Shown here piece by piece: positions 1 through 8,465 of a stretch of 20,143 bases of DNA. The stretch lies in the NCBI GenBank assembly GCA_902766875.1, contig CACXFI010000070.1, forward strand, positions 1-20,143. Direction: 5' to 3'. Every line of letters begins with the position of its first letter. Position 1 is the first letter of the stretch. The notes under the pieces were generated by a model that was not told where the DNA came from, ran no database searches, and saw nothing but the letters and a program-made list of their open reading frames with translations. Source of the DNA: an uncultured Erysipelotrichaceae bacterium. GTDB taxonomy: Bacteria > Bacillota_I > Bacilli_A > RF39 > UBA660. The position numbers and the translations under genes are program-made.

Positions 1-800
1 ATAGAACTTTGAATCTTTTCAACAAGTTCTGCTTCATTATTCTGAAGAAGTCTAATTTGTGGAGCCATTTGAATAGATATAATTCTAGTAGTCTTTAAAT
101 CATATATTTTCTTTTCAAATCTATTAATCATATTCTCCATATCATTAACTTTTTGAATATCTAATTGTTCTCCAGACTTTTCAGCTTTTTCTTTTAATTC
201 AGGTAAAGTTTTAGTTCTTAATTCTTCTAATTTCTTTTCACCTGCAATTATATATAAAGATATCTCTTTAAAATACTCTAAATTCTTTTCATACATAGTA
301 TCAAAAATACTAATATCTTTTAACATTTGTAATTTATCTTTTTCAAGTCCACCCTCTATAGTATCAATATTCTTCTCTATCTTAGAATATTTAGCTACTA
401 TATAGTCTAATTCTTTCTTAGCACTACTAAATAATTTACCAAATAAACCTTTCTTACCACCACTTGCTATATCACTATCAAAAGATTTAATTTGACTAAC
501 CAAATTAGCAAGTAAATCTCCTACTTCTCCAGTATTCTTAGTTTTAACATCATCTAAAATACTATCAGAAAATTTAGATATCTTTTCTTGAGCAGCTACA
601 CCATATTGTAATATTTGTGTAGCATCATTAATATCAATCTTCTTATTAAATTCTTCAATAGCTTCTTTCTCTTCTTTAGATAATGAATCATAATTCAAAG
701 ATTCCTCTATTTGTTTTTCTTCTACTTTCTCTTCACTAACTAAATCCTTAATACTCTCTTCATCAATTTTCTTTTCTACTTTTAATTCTAAATTATTCAT
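1..800 (-). CDS. telA: TelA-family toxic anion resistance protein (C-terminus cut by window edge)
   Basis: About 266 residues are visible from ATG 798-800, preceded by a strong AGGAGG ribosome site. The protein continues past base 1; the family is usually around 360-400 residues. The first 50 residues are acidic and variable. Residues 50-130 hold a conserved-looking block with the glycine-rich GGKKGLFGKLFSSAKKEL segment, followed by long charged helices. The run IISIQMAPQIRLLQNNEAEL near residues 240-260 is the most characteristic TelA (PF05816) stretch. Family knowledge: TelA/YaaN/YceH proteins are cytoplasmic helical proteins linked to tellurite and envelope stress, often beside xpaC (as in B. 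subtilis xpaC-yaaN); the molecular activity is unsettled. Here it is the last visible gene of a five-gene operon, 29 bases after its upstream neighbour, consistent with co-function with XpaC and the surface proteins. Confidence 0.88.
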   Translation of the reverse strand, partial: MNNLELKVEKKIDEESIKDLVSEEKVEEKQIEESLNYDSLSKEEKEAIEEFNKKIDINDATQILQYGVAAQEKISKFSDSILDDVKTKNTGEVGDLLANLVSQIKSFDSDIASGGKKGLFGKLFSSAKKELDYIVAKYSKIEKNIDTIEGGLEKDKLQMLKDISIFDTMYEKNLEYFKEISLYIIAGEKKLEELRTKTLPELKEKAEKSGEQLDIQKVNDMENMINRFEKKIYDLKTTRIISIQMAPQIRLLQNNEAELVEKIQSS

Positions 801-829
801 ATTTCCTCCTTATTTTATATAACAATATA

Positions 830-1417
830 TTAATCAAAAAGATAAAATAGTATTAACATAATAGAATTATCCTTTATAGAGATATACAAATCATCTCCAA
901 CACTTTCAAAACTATCACTTTTTGATATATATATATTTACACTACTATTTATATAATCAATTAACCTATCTAAAGACTTCTTTGAAATTTTTGCATCATA
1001 TAGTGAGCAATTTACAACATTACTAATAAATCTAAGATTTTGAATAAGATCATTAGGTAATACTTCTTCTAAAACCAACTCGTTTAGATTACATAATTTG
1101 CTATAATCTTTGTTATTATCAAACTCTGTAGTATTTAATACTCCTTCATTAATTGAAATAGAATCACTAAAATCAATATATTGTCTAATTTTTTCTAAAT
1201 CAATTATACTTTTTACATATATATCCTTAAAACTATTATTATTTAAAGATTTAATCATTACCATAGAAGCACTTACAGCTCCATAAATATGCCAATTATA
1301 ATAATTACTCTCAAAATCAGATATTTTAAGATTACTAGCCGTTTCTATAAATATTTCTTTATTATTAATTACTTCTTTTAAATCTAATATATATTTATTA
1401 ACTTTTTTATCAACCAT
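830..1417 (-). CDS. Protein of unknown function in the TelA/XpaC operon (195 aa)
   Basis: I do not recognise this protein. Start ATG 1415-1417 follows AGGTGG with four bases between, and the previous gene stops only 11 bases upstream, so it is an operon member translated right after the substrate-binding protein. It has no signal peptide or lipobox. The only strongly hydrophobic stretch is the extreme C-terminus (IMLILFYLF, ending one residue before the stop), too short for a convincing transmembrane helix. The rest is a mixed charged/hydrophobic soluble protein with repeated Asn and Ser, probably alpha/beta. The position between the second substrate-binding protein and TelA suggests a role in the same complex or stress response, but nothing in the sequence shows what it does. 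Confidence 0.8.
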   Translation of the reverse strand: MVDKKVNKYILDLKEVINNKEIFIETASNLKISDFESNYYNWHIYGAVSASMVMIKSLNNNSFKDIYVKSIIDLEKIRQYIDFSDSISINEGVLNTTEFDNNKDYSKLCNLNELVLEEVLPNDLIQNLRFISNVVNCSLYDAKISKKSLDRLIDYINSSVNIYISKSDSFESVGDDLYISIKDNSIMLILFYLFD

Positions 1418-1428
1418 TTTTCCACCTA

Positions 1429-2637
1429 TTAATTGTTTTTTAAATAATCTATTAATTTATTATAAGTATCCATTTTTAAACTAGTAACTGTACTAGTAAT
1501 AGTTTGTGGAACACCTAACCCGATACCAGATACATCATAAGTACCCCCAGTAACACCAGTTCTAAAGCCATATCTCTCCCAAGCTATTTGGCCTATTTCT
1601 TTATCATTTAATGCTTCATATAGTTTAGCCCCATTATCAGTAAATACTGTAAAACAATGTGAATTCCAAATAGTAGGTGTTGGATATAATATTCTAATAT
1701 CATCCTTTACCTGATTAAATGCATCTGGACTAGAATTAGCAAAATCTATCATACTTTTCTCATAATCAACTATCATAGGTTCTCCACCCATACCAGTCTT
1801 CAAATATCTTTCAAATAAATCTGCTGGGGTATTATTCATATATCCAGATTTAATATAAAATTCTTTTAACTTAGGTAGATTAGTATTTATATTCTCATCA
1901 GTTACTTGTCCACCACTAAGTATAGAAAGTAATAATCCATAATAAGTAGCTCCTGGACTAGAAGATACTGGATCAGTACTAGCTATATTAATAGTTCCAT
2001 ATAAATTAGATAGTCCTATATCAGACCATTTCTTACCTTCTAATATATAACTAATTAATTTATTCATATCACTAATATAATATACACCATCTTTTTCAGT
2101 AACTATTCCTTCTTTAATAAGAACATCAACTACTTCTTTCCAACTATATATAACTATAGGAGTATTCAAAGTAAGTCCACCATCTAATACTGTATATCTA
2201 TCAGATTCACCTTTTTCTTTATTAGGACTCAACTTATAATAATCATAAAATCTCTGATCTGATGTAAACAAAGCATCATATTTAGACACACCTTCAGATT
2301 GAATAGTATAAGTATCTCCTTCACTAATTCTACTAGCTATATATTGGTCCCCCAAACCAACACTTTCCCTAATTAGAGGCATAGTTATAGTTTTACCATT
2401 ACTCCAAGTATCAAAAGTAACATTTAAATTATATTTCTTCTTAAGTATTTCTTGTACATCCTTATCAGCAAGAAAATCTTCTTTACCACCACCTGTAGCT
2501 ACATAAACATTAGTAAGATTCTTAAATTTAATATTACCATCATTATCACTAAGATTCTTAAATAGAATAATAGCAATTATAAGCACTATAAATATAATTA
2601 TTCCAATTATAGCCTTTTTATTTTTCATTATTTCCAT
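1429..2637 (-). CDS. Membrane-anchored extracytoplasmic substrate-binding-fold protein
   Basis: 402 residues. It begins with a Lys-rich stretch and one long hydrophobic helix (about residues 8-26) with no lipobox cysteine, so it is probably held in the membrane by an uncleaved anchor with the rest outside. The remainder looks like a periplasmic-binding-protein (type II) fold. Landmarks are an early beta strand (NVYVATGGGKED, about 42-53), a central SSSPGATYYGLLLSILSGG segment, a late MIVDYEKSM strand and a C-terminal YGFRTGVTGG motif. No ABC permease or ATPase gene is next to it. I chose ATG 2635-2637 because AAAGG lies five bases upstream; GTG 2638-2640 leaves too little room and ATG 2626-2628 is the other option. 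It overlaps the xpaC stop region. It shares motifs in the same order with the VWA fusion protein two genes upstream, suggesting a paralogous pair. The ligand is unknown. Confidence 0.8.
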   Translation of the reverse strand: MEIMKNKKAIIGIIIFIVLIIAIILFKNLSDNDGNIKFKNLTNVYVATGGGKEDFLADKDVQEILKKKYNLNVTFDTWSNGKTITMPLIRESVGLGDQYIASRISEGDTYTIQSEGVSKYDALFTSDQRFYDYYKLSPNKEKGESDRYTVLDGGLTLNTPIVIYSWKEVVDVLIKEGIVTEKDGVYYISDMNKLISYILEGKKWSDIGLSNLYGTINIASTDPVSSSPGATYYGLLLSILSGGQVTDENINTNLPKLKEFYIKSGYMNNTPADLFERYLKTGMGGEPMIVDYEKSMIDFANSSPDAFNQVKDDIRILYPTPTIWNSHCFTVFTDNGAKLYEALNDKEIGQIAWERYGFRTGVTGGTYDVSGIGLGVPQTITSTVTSLKMDTYNKLIDYLKNN

Positions 2638-3253
2638 CACTACCTTTCATTAAAAGATTATCCCCTACTATACCATCAGCCTTTAACATCAAATTATATA
2701 CTTTCATATCAGCATCAGCATCAGTAATATCATCCTGATATAAAGAAGATAATATTGATTCAAATGCGCCTTTAGTATTCTCAATCATCTTATCTGCCTT
2801 ATCCATAAAAGTTTTACCTTCTTTAGATGCTAATTTTTGATTTTCAATTTCATCATACCTATTAACTATCTTTATAAGTACAGGTAAATAATATTCAAAA
2901 AAATTATTTAAACTATCACCCTTCTTAGGATTATTTTCAACAACATCTATTATCTTAGTAACAGTATTATGTATTTCATTTAAATTCTTTTTTGTTGACT
3001 CCTTTTCAACTTTAGGTATTAAATTAATTATTTCCTTATTTTGCTTTTTAGCATTATTTATCTTAACATATAAAGGTTTATTACTACTTTTTAAAGTTTC
3101 TTTAGTTTTAACATCCGAAAATATTAATTCACTAGCTCCAAAAGCAGCAGCTCCAATTACTAAAGATGGACCTAAAGCTAAAGATAAACCCACATAAGGA
3201 ATAGCAAAGAATGCGCTACCAAGAAAAGCTGATACAATTTCCTTATTCTTCAT
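2618..3253 (-). CDS. xpaC: XpaC-family membrane protein (5-bromo-4-chloroindolyl phosphate hydrolysis family)
   Basis: 211 residues from ATG 3251-3253, one base after the stop of the upstream VWA gene and preceded by AGGAG. A longer frame to 3322 exists but would run 68 bases into that gene and adds an uncharacteristic N-terminus. Residues 5-42 form a hydrophobic hairpin of two short membrane segments rich in Gly and Ala (ALGPSLVIGAAAFGASELIF). The remaining residues form charged helices typical of XpaC (PF10112). Family knowledge: the family name comes from an assay phenotype, not a proven enzyme, and xpaC commonly sits beside telA/yaaN in Bacillota. Here it lies between two substrate-binding-fold genes in the TelA operon. 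It may be the membrane partner connecting cytoplasmic TelA to the outside proteins; that link is my inference. Confidence 0.8.
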   Translation of the reverse strand: MKNKEIVSAFLGSAFFAIPYVGLSLALGPSLVIGAAAFGASELIFSDVKTKETLKSSNKPLYVKINNAKKQNKEIINLIPKVEKESTKKNLNEIHNTVTKIIDVVENNPKKGDSLNNFFEYYLPVLIKIVNRYDEIENQKLASKEGKTFMDKADKMIENTKGAFESILSSLYQDDITDADADMKVYNLMLKADGIVGDNLLMKGSDGNNEK

Positions 3254-3254
3254 C

Positions 3255-4859
3255 TTAGTTATAACTCCTAACCAAAGCAAATGCCTCTCTAAGGCCTGAT
3301 TTGCCATCAAATACTTTAGCATTAGTTAAATCCGCTATTCTACCAAGTTCATATTCTGAAGAACTACCAAACGTAATACTATAAATAGGTATATCTAATT
3401 TATTTTTCTTATAATAACGCTTAAGATCATCTAAGCTACCAGAATTAGACTGACCATCAGTCATCAAAATAACTGTTCTAGTATATTCATCACTATTTTC
3501 TTTTTCAAGTATCTTTAAAGCTTCTATACTAGGATCATATATATTAGTACCACCACCAGCTTCTAATTCATTAATCCTTTCAATAATATCTTGTGTTTCA
3601 TTCCCATACTTAGCATCAAAAATATCATCTACCTCATTATTAAAAGTTATTACGCTAATTTTATCATTATTAGAAAATTGAAGTTGATCTTTACTTGCAG
3701 TATCATAATCTAATATATAACTCATAGCATCCTGTAATTCCTCTAAACCTTCACCAAACATACTACCAGAAACATCCAAACAAAATACTACATGAGTAGG
3801 TTTTCTAAGCTTTTCTATGTACAAATTAATAGCAGATGTTATAACACTTTTACTAGGGTATTTCATATCTTTTAAATATTTACTAGTGTCTATTCCCCAT
3901 TCTGGATTAAATACTTTTTTATCAGTATCTTCCTTTATTCCACCATACCAACTTCTATATCCATAAGATTCCATTTTAAGAGTAGCTTCATCACTTCTAA
4001 GATATTCTTGCAATATATCAAATCTCTTTTTAGTAACTTCATCTAAAGAATCATTATTTATATAAGCAAAAGGCATATCATTAATAGCAACTCCATCTAC
4101 AGGATATATTAAATATAAAGGTTCTTTTTTATCTTTAACTAATTTCTTATTTAATTCTATTAAGGAACTCTCATAACTATAAATAGCATTATAATCTCCA
4201 TTTATAAACATATCAGTTAAATATTCTTCATCACCTGATACTCTTTCTACTCCCTTAAAGAAGTTCTTCAAATCATTACCTAATTTTTCATCCTTAATCA
4301 TGTCTTCTGTTAAAACTTCAGGACTACCTGCTAAACTATTTAAAAAACTAAGATAAGTAGTAGCACCAGTATTAGTTTTAGTAACAGATGCCATAACATA
4401 TTTTAATTTACCTTCTGATATAACATTAAGTATATCTCTATTATATACATCCTTACCAACTAATCCCAATTCTTCAGCTTTACTCTTACTAACACCCAAT
4501 ACTACAGGATCTATCGCTATAGATTTACTATCTGTAGTTAAATAACTATTATTAAGCATATATAACCATATCGAATTAGATATCCATACCGCATCATAAT
4601 CACTACTATCAGCATTTAATATATCCACCATTTCTAAATCACCATAATGATCAATACTAACATTAAATCCTTGTTTCTTAGCATAACTAATTATATCATT
4701 ATCCATACTTTTAGTAGAAGTAGATGCTAATATTCTAAAAGTATTACCTCTAAATATTCTATCTGATACTTCACTATCCTTATCATTAAATATCATATAA
4801 CAAATAACTAAAAAAATAACAATTACCCAAAATATCCATTTCTTATTTTTTTTCTCCAC
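3255..4859 (-). CDS. Membrane-anchored substrate-binding domain fused to a C-terminal VWA domain
   Basis: 534 residues from GTG 4857-4859. This start is preferred because AGGTGG lies four bases upstream; the in-frame ATG 4872-4874 has no ribosome site and the ribosome site itself would be inside the coding region. Numbering from GTG, residues 8-24 are an uncleaved membrane anchor. Residues 40-335 are a type II binding-protein-like domain (KTNTGATTYLSFLNSLAG, YESSLIELNKK, YGYRSWYGG). Residues 353-534 are a von Willebrand A domain with a complete metal-binding MIDAS: D362-x-S364-x-S366, T438 in GGGTN and D468 in MTDG. The metal site is therefore probably functional, for ligand or partner binding outside the membrane. 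This domain combination is seen in Bacillota annotated as substrate-binding and VWA domain protein. It is the first gene of the operon, with an extended -10 promoter just upstream. Confidence 0.87.
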   Translation of the reverse strand: MEKKNKKWIFWVIVIFLVICYMIFNDKDSEVSDRIFRGNTFRILASTSTKSMDNDIISYAKKQGFNVSIDHYGDLEMVDILNADSSDYDAVWISNSIWLYMLNNSYLTTDSKSIAIDPVVLGVSKSKAEELGLVGKDVYNRDILNVISEGKLKYVMASVTKTNTGATTYLSFLNSLAGSPEVLTEDMIKDEKLGNDLKNFFKGVERVSGDEEYLTDMFINGDYNAIYSYESSLIELNKKLVKDKKEPLYLIYPVDGVAINDMPFAYINNDSLDEVTKKRFDILQEYLRSDEATLKMESYGYRSWYGGIKEDTDKKVFNPEWGIDTSKYLKDMKYPSKSVITSAINLYIEKLRKPTHVVFCLDVSGSMFGEGLEELQDAMSYILDYDTASKDQLQFSNNDKISVITFNNEVDDIFDAKYGNETQDIIERINELEAGGGTNIYDPSIEALKILEKENSDEYTRTVILMTDGQSNSGSLDDLKRYYKKNKLDIPIYSITFGSSSEYELGRIADLTNAKVFDGKSGLREAFALVRSYN

Positions 4860-4883
4860 AAATCCACCTTCCATCTTAATATA

Positions 4884-4912
4884 AATATATCATAATTAAA
4901 TTAATATTACAA
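4884..4912 (-). promoter_or_regulatory. Extended -10 promoter of the VWA/XpaC/TelA operon
   Basis: On the minus strand, TTGTAA (4907-4912) is separated by 17 bases from TATATT (4884-4889), and TGA directly precedes the -10. The expected start of transcription is about 10-20 bases before the ribosome site of the GTG start. The spacing and extended -10 match three other promoters in the window. Confidence 0.6.
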
Positions 4913-4935
4913 TAATTACCAACATATTTAAACAT

Positions 4936-4961
4936 AAAAAAACTAGAATAATCTAGTCTTT
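4936..4961 (-). terminator. Rho-independent terminator after the cold-shock-like gene
   Basis: Minus-strand RNA forms ACTAGA-TTAT-TCTAGT (4957-4952, loop 4951-4948, 4947-4942), extended by one G-U and three A-U pairs, followed by a run of U. The TAG stop codon of the upstream gene (4953-4955) lies inside the stem. Confidence 0.75.
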
Positions 4962-5156
4962 AATTTTTTTAACAAAAGTTGCTATCAATTCATCTATTTC
5001 TACAGTTTTATATCTTTCTTCCTTAAATGATACATAATTTCCTTCTTTTACATCATCATTAATTATATTTTGAGCTAACAATAAATATTTTACACCATCT
5101 TCACTAATTATATAACCACTACTACCATTATAATTAACTATCTTTCCATATTTCAT
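4953..5156 (-). CDS. Small cold-shock-domain-like OB-fold protein (67 aa)
   Basis: The order of strands (GKIVNYNGSSGYIISEDGVKY, a helix/turn, then VKEGNYVSFKEE) matches the cold-shock domain plan: G-x-V at strand 1, a Gly-turn before strand 2, and the EGxxVxF strand 4. The RNA-binding signatures are altered. The KGFGFI RNP1-like segment is replaced by SSGYII, and the DVFVHF RNP2-like segment by KYLLLAQ. Nucleic-acid binding is therefore plausible but not assured. Its ATG (5154-5156) overlaps the stop codon of the 1070-residue gene as TAATG, with GGTGGTG upstream inside that gene, so its translation is almost certainly coupled to it. A terminator follows immediately, making it the last gene of a two-gene unit. 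Confidence 0.72.
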   Translation of the reverse strand: MKYGKIVNYNGSSGYIISEDGVKYLLLAQNIINDDVKEGNYVSFKEERYKTVEIDELIATFVKKIKD

Positions 5157-8100
5157 TATTTTCTTACACCACCTTTTGAAGATTTAGAATTATTCCTCTT
5201 TTTAAGTACTTCAGCTATTTCCATTTTAGTTCTCATATCATCCTTAGATTTATCTAAAACAAAAACATCAGACTTATTATTTTTAAATCCCACATAAAAA
5301 TCCTCTCCACTAACTACATAATCATATTCTTTTACAGAATACTCTGTATTTATATCTTCAGGAAGTATACCATTTAATAAATCATTTATTATTCTAAGTT
5401 GTTCAATCCTATAAATAGCATCATTACCATGATAAATTCTAATTTGATCTCTAACAGTATCATATACCGGAACATCATCTCTAAAATCATAAGGTACTAT
5501 TGAATTATCAGAAGTTGATGTTGCTAGAACAATAGCCTTATCCATCATATTAAAATTTAAATCTCTAAATGCTTTTTTTCGATCACTAATTTCTAATTTT
5601 CTACATTCACTCACATGTTCTTGCAAAGCATAATCTGATGTTATTAATACATTATCAATAGGAACATCACTATCATTACTTTCAGATACCAAATATTTTG
5701 AAACCTGTTTCATTACTTCATATAATTCTTCATTGTTATAATTACTACTAACACTATCTCTAAGTTCATTTAAAAATAAAGTATTACCATTCCTAAAACC
5801 ACTAACCCTACTAACAAATTCTACTGTTTCAGAATCAACAAATCTAATATGAAATCCATTTTTATCTTGAATACAATAATGGTATAAATCATCAAAAGCT
5901 CCACCCATTCTAAGACAAGCTTCTGTTCTCTCACCATAAGTAAGATTCATCATATTAGTACTATTACCCAAAACAACTCCAATTTTTTTACCATTAGATA
6001 GAGTAAACGTTTGATTAATCGGTGGAGTTGTAACTTCACTCCTAGTATACATATCTTTCACTAATTCTAAAGTACCTTTTAATCTATTATATTTAGACAT
6101 ACTTGCTTTATTTTTACCAAAATTAGATGCTATTAAATTATAATCCTCTCTACCAAATAATAAAGAATAAAAATTTGATAAACTAGAATAACAATTACCA
6201 TAATCAATAACACTAGTAAGTGAAGCTTTACTATCTACTTTATCTACTATCTTATCAAAATTGCCTATTAATCCTGCTAATGTTCCTTCCTCAAATACCA
6301 AATCACATTCTTTTATAAGAGGATTAAATGTTTCTCCCCAACCTACCATCTTATATTTACTAAAAAAATTATTTAATTTCGTTAATAAATCAGGATTATT
6401 TATAGTATTCATTAACCCATTAAAATTAGTCTCAGCTAGTATTCCTAGTAAAAACTCTGGATTAATATCTTTTTGGACATATTTATAAGATAAAGTTTTA
6501 TTTTGAGAATTATCAGGATTATAAAAGTCAAAATCAATTTTATTATCATACATTATATCTAAAAGACCACTAAATTCCTTTAAATATACTCTAATTTCAG
6601 GAGTGAGTTGAAAATTCTTAGGAGCTTGTTTTACAGCCAAAATAGAGTGAAACAAATCATAATCATCTATTAATTTCAACTGATTTGTTGTAAATAAACT
6701 TCTATCTAATCCTCCTAATCTACTATATATAGCATAAGGGCGATTTTCAATATAATCTTTTTTATAAGATTCTCTAGTTATAACTTTATCAAGAAGTAAC
6801 ACCTCATCAATATTTTTTATCCTCATTCTTACATATTGCTCTCTTTCAAAGGCTATATATCTATCAGTAATTTGGTGTAAAACTCCTAATTTACCTTTCA
6901 TAATTTGTTTAATAAATTGTTCATAATCTACATTATTCTTAACTAAATATTCATCTATTCTTATTCTACTCTGAATAGCATCTAATAATTCTCTAACACC
7001 ATCCTCATTTTTATTAAAAACACACATTTCAAAAGCATTAAATATATTATATATTTCTGGATTAGTTATTCTAAATTGCCTTTGTAATAAAGAATTAACT
7101 ACATCATTTCTAATCGATTTATCAAAATATAAATTACTATCATCAAATAAACTTAATAGTTTATCAAAATTATCTTGAGACATATTAAGACATTTAATAA
7201 TATTACTATTATCCATAAATTTTAACGTTGAAAACCCAAATCTTTTTATAAACCTAGTTAAATTATCATAATTAACATTAAATTTTTCTGAATAAACTTT
7301 TATAATATATTCATACCTAACATCATATTTAGGCATTCTACTATTAGATATTATTTTAGAATGAAGCATCCCAAAATTACTATCTAATTCTTCTTTCGGC
7401 ATCAAAGAAAATATTGTATTAATAAAAAACATATAATCTATCCGACTACTATCTAAATTTGAGCAAGGATAAGAATAAGAAAATAATTTATCATTAATTA
7501 CATACTTATTAATAGCTTCACTTATTTCTGCTTGATTTAAAGTATTAATCATACTATAAAAAGTATATGTTCCTATATTATCGTTAACTTTTTTCATACC
7601 ATCTATAACTGTAAATATTATATCTTTTTTTATACTAGCAGGAAGATAATCAACAAGATTATAAAAAGATGTATTATTAACATAGCGATTGTTTATTAAA
7701 AACTTTAAAACTTCTCTAGCATCATAATGTTCATCATAAAAAATTCCGACTACATTACCAATACTATTTAAAGTCACATCTTTCCTTATATTTTTGCTAT
7801 TCACTTTATTAAGTTCTCTAGCTAAAAACTTCAAGATATCAAACATACTACTATCTTCTAATGGTACTAATTCTCCTTTAAAAGCTTCTAAAACTTTATA
7901 ATAATCAAAATTCCCAAATCTACTTCCTTCCTGATTTGGTTTTCTACTATCCCAAAAATCCTTAAATATAATTTCTTTAAAAATTCTAGATCTATCCTTA
8001 ATATTAAATTCAAGTAAATAATCAGATATATTGTAAGGAGTAATTATATTATTACCAAGTTGTTCTTCTCTTTCCCTTATTGTTTGAAAAAAACTCTCTT

Positions 8101-8368
8101 TATATTTTTGAGGTACATGTTGAAATAAATTATAAATATTATATTCATTTGGTTCTTTGAAACATGCTACTTTCATTATTTCAAAGGCTATTTCTTCATT
8201 ACTTATACCAGATAAAATTCTCTTATATGATCCCCAAGCATTAAAATCATAATAATCAATATATTTTAATCTTATTTCTTCAGGTAATTGTTCAATATAA
8301 GTATTAAGAAATACACTATCATCATTCTTTTTGTTTTCTAATATTATTTTAAATTCTTCTTCTGTCAT
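5156..8368 (-). CDS. Large soluble protein of unknown function (1070 aa) with a distinctive C-terminal domain
   Basis: I do not recognise this family. Start ATG 8366-8368 follows GGAAGTGA with a short spacer, and there is a strong promoter upstream. There is no signal peptide or transmembrane segment. About residues 1-770 look almost entirely helical, with many charged and aromatic residues and Asn, suggesting a helical-repeat or multi-helix scaffold. From about 779 the character changes to alpha/beta. The region 785-875 contains LSNGKKIGVVLG, YGERTEACLRMGG, HYCIQDKNGFHIRF and SRVSGFRNGNTLFLNELR, with invariant-looking Cys, Arg, Gly and His residues typical of an enzyme or binding core. A further mixed domain (about 900-1045) follows, and the end is basic (KKRNNSKSSKGGVRK). 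It is coupled by TAATG to a cold-shock-like protein, hinting at an RNA-related role; this is inference only. It is intracellular and possibly enzymatic at the C-terminus. Confidence 0.8.
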   Translation of the reverse strand: MTEEEFKIILENKKNDDSVFLNTYIEQLPEEIRLKYIDYYDFNAWGSYKRILSGISNEEIAFEIMKVACFKEPNEYNIYNLFQHVPQKYKESFFQTIREREEQLGNNIITPYNISDYLLEFNIKDRSRIFKEIIFKDFWDSRKPNQEGSRFGNFDYYKVLEAFKGELVPLEDSSMFDILKFLARELNKVNSKNIRKDVTLNSIGNVVGIFYDEHYDAREVLKFLINNRYVNNTSFYNLVDYLPASIKKDIIFTVIDGMKKVNDNIGTYTFYSMINTLNQAEISEAINKYVINDKLFSYSYPCSNLDSSRIDYMFFINTIFSLMPKEELDSNFGMLHSKIISNSRMPKYDVRYEYIIKVYSEKFNVNYDNLTRFIKRFGFSTLKFMDNSNIIKCLNMSQDNFDKLLSLFDDSNLYFDKSIRNDVVNSLLQRQFRITNPEIYNIFNAFEMCVFNKNEDGVRELLDAIQSRIRIDEYLVKNNVDYEQFIKQIMKGKLGVLHQITDRYIAFEREQYVRMRIKNIDEVLLLDKVITRESYKKDYIENRPYAIYSRLGGLDRSLFTTNQLKLIDDYDLFHSILAVKQAPKNFQLTPEIRVYLKEFSGLLDIMYDNKIDFDFYNPDNSQNKTLSYKYVQKDINPEFLLGILAETNFNGLMNTINNPDLLTKLNNFFSKYKMVGWGETFNPLIKECDLVFEEGTLAGLIGNFDKIVDKVDSKASLTSVIDYGNCYSSLSNFYSLLFGREDYNLIASNFGKNKASMSKYNRLKGTLELVKDMYTRSEVTTPPINQTFTLSNGKKIGVVLGNSTNMMNLTYGERTEACLRMGGAFDDLYHYCIQDKNGFHIRFVDSETVEFVSRVSGFRNGNTLFLNELRDSVSSNYNNEELYEVMKQVSKYLVSESNDSDVPIDNVLITSDYALQEHVSECRKLEISDRKKAFRDLNFNMMDKAIVLATSTSDNSIVPYDFRDDVPVYDTVRDQIRIYHGNDAIYRIEQLRIINDLLNGILPEDINTEYSVKEYDYVVSGEDFYVGFKNNKSDVFVLDKSKDDMRTKMEIAEVLKKRNNSKSSKGGVRK

Positions 8369-8393
8369 AAAATCACTTCCATATTATAAATAT

Positions 8394-8422
8394 ATAATAT
8401 CATAATAAAACATATTTAACAA
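8394..8422 (-). promoter_or_regulatory. Extended -10 promoter of the 1070-residue gene
   Basis: Minus strand: TTGTTA (8417-8422), 17-base spacer ending in TGA, then TATTAT (8394-8399). It lies directly upstream of the GGAAGTGA ribosome site of ATG 8366-8368. Confidence 0.65.
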
Positions 8423-8437
8423 TAAAATTAACAATAT

Positions 8438-8465
8438 AAAAAGAATATACATTTTGTATATTCTT
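8438..8465 (-). terminator. Rho-independent terminator after the 375-residue gene
   Basis: A perfect 10-bp inverted repeat AAGAATATAC (8441-8450) / GTATATTCTT (8456-8465) with a 5-base loop, followed on the minus strand by a U-rich tract. The stem begins inside the TAA stop codon at 8464-8466. Confidence 0.75.

Noticed and set aside
3254..3322. N-terminal extension of the XpaC protein to base 3322
   Set aside because: It would overlap the VWA gene by 68 bases, while ATG 3251-3253 has AGGAG upstream and follows the VWA stop directly.
6261..6488. Plus-strand open frame of 75 codons inside the 1070-residue gene
   Set aside because: It lies wholly antisense to a long intact gene and the protein has no family features. 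It is a chance frame of AT-rich complementary codons.
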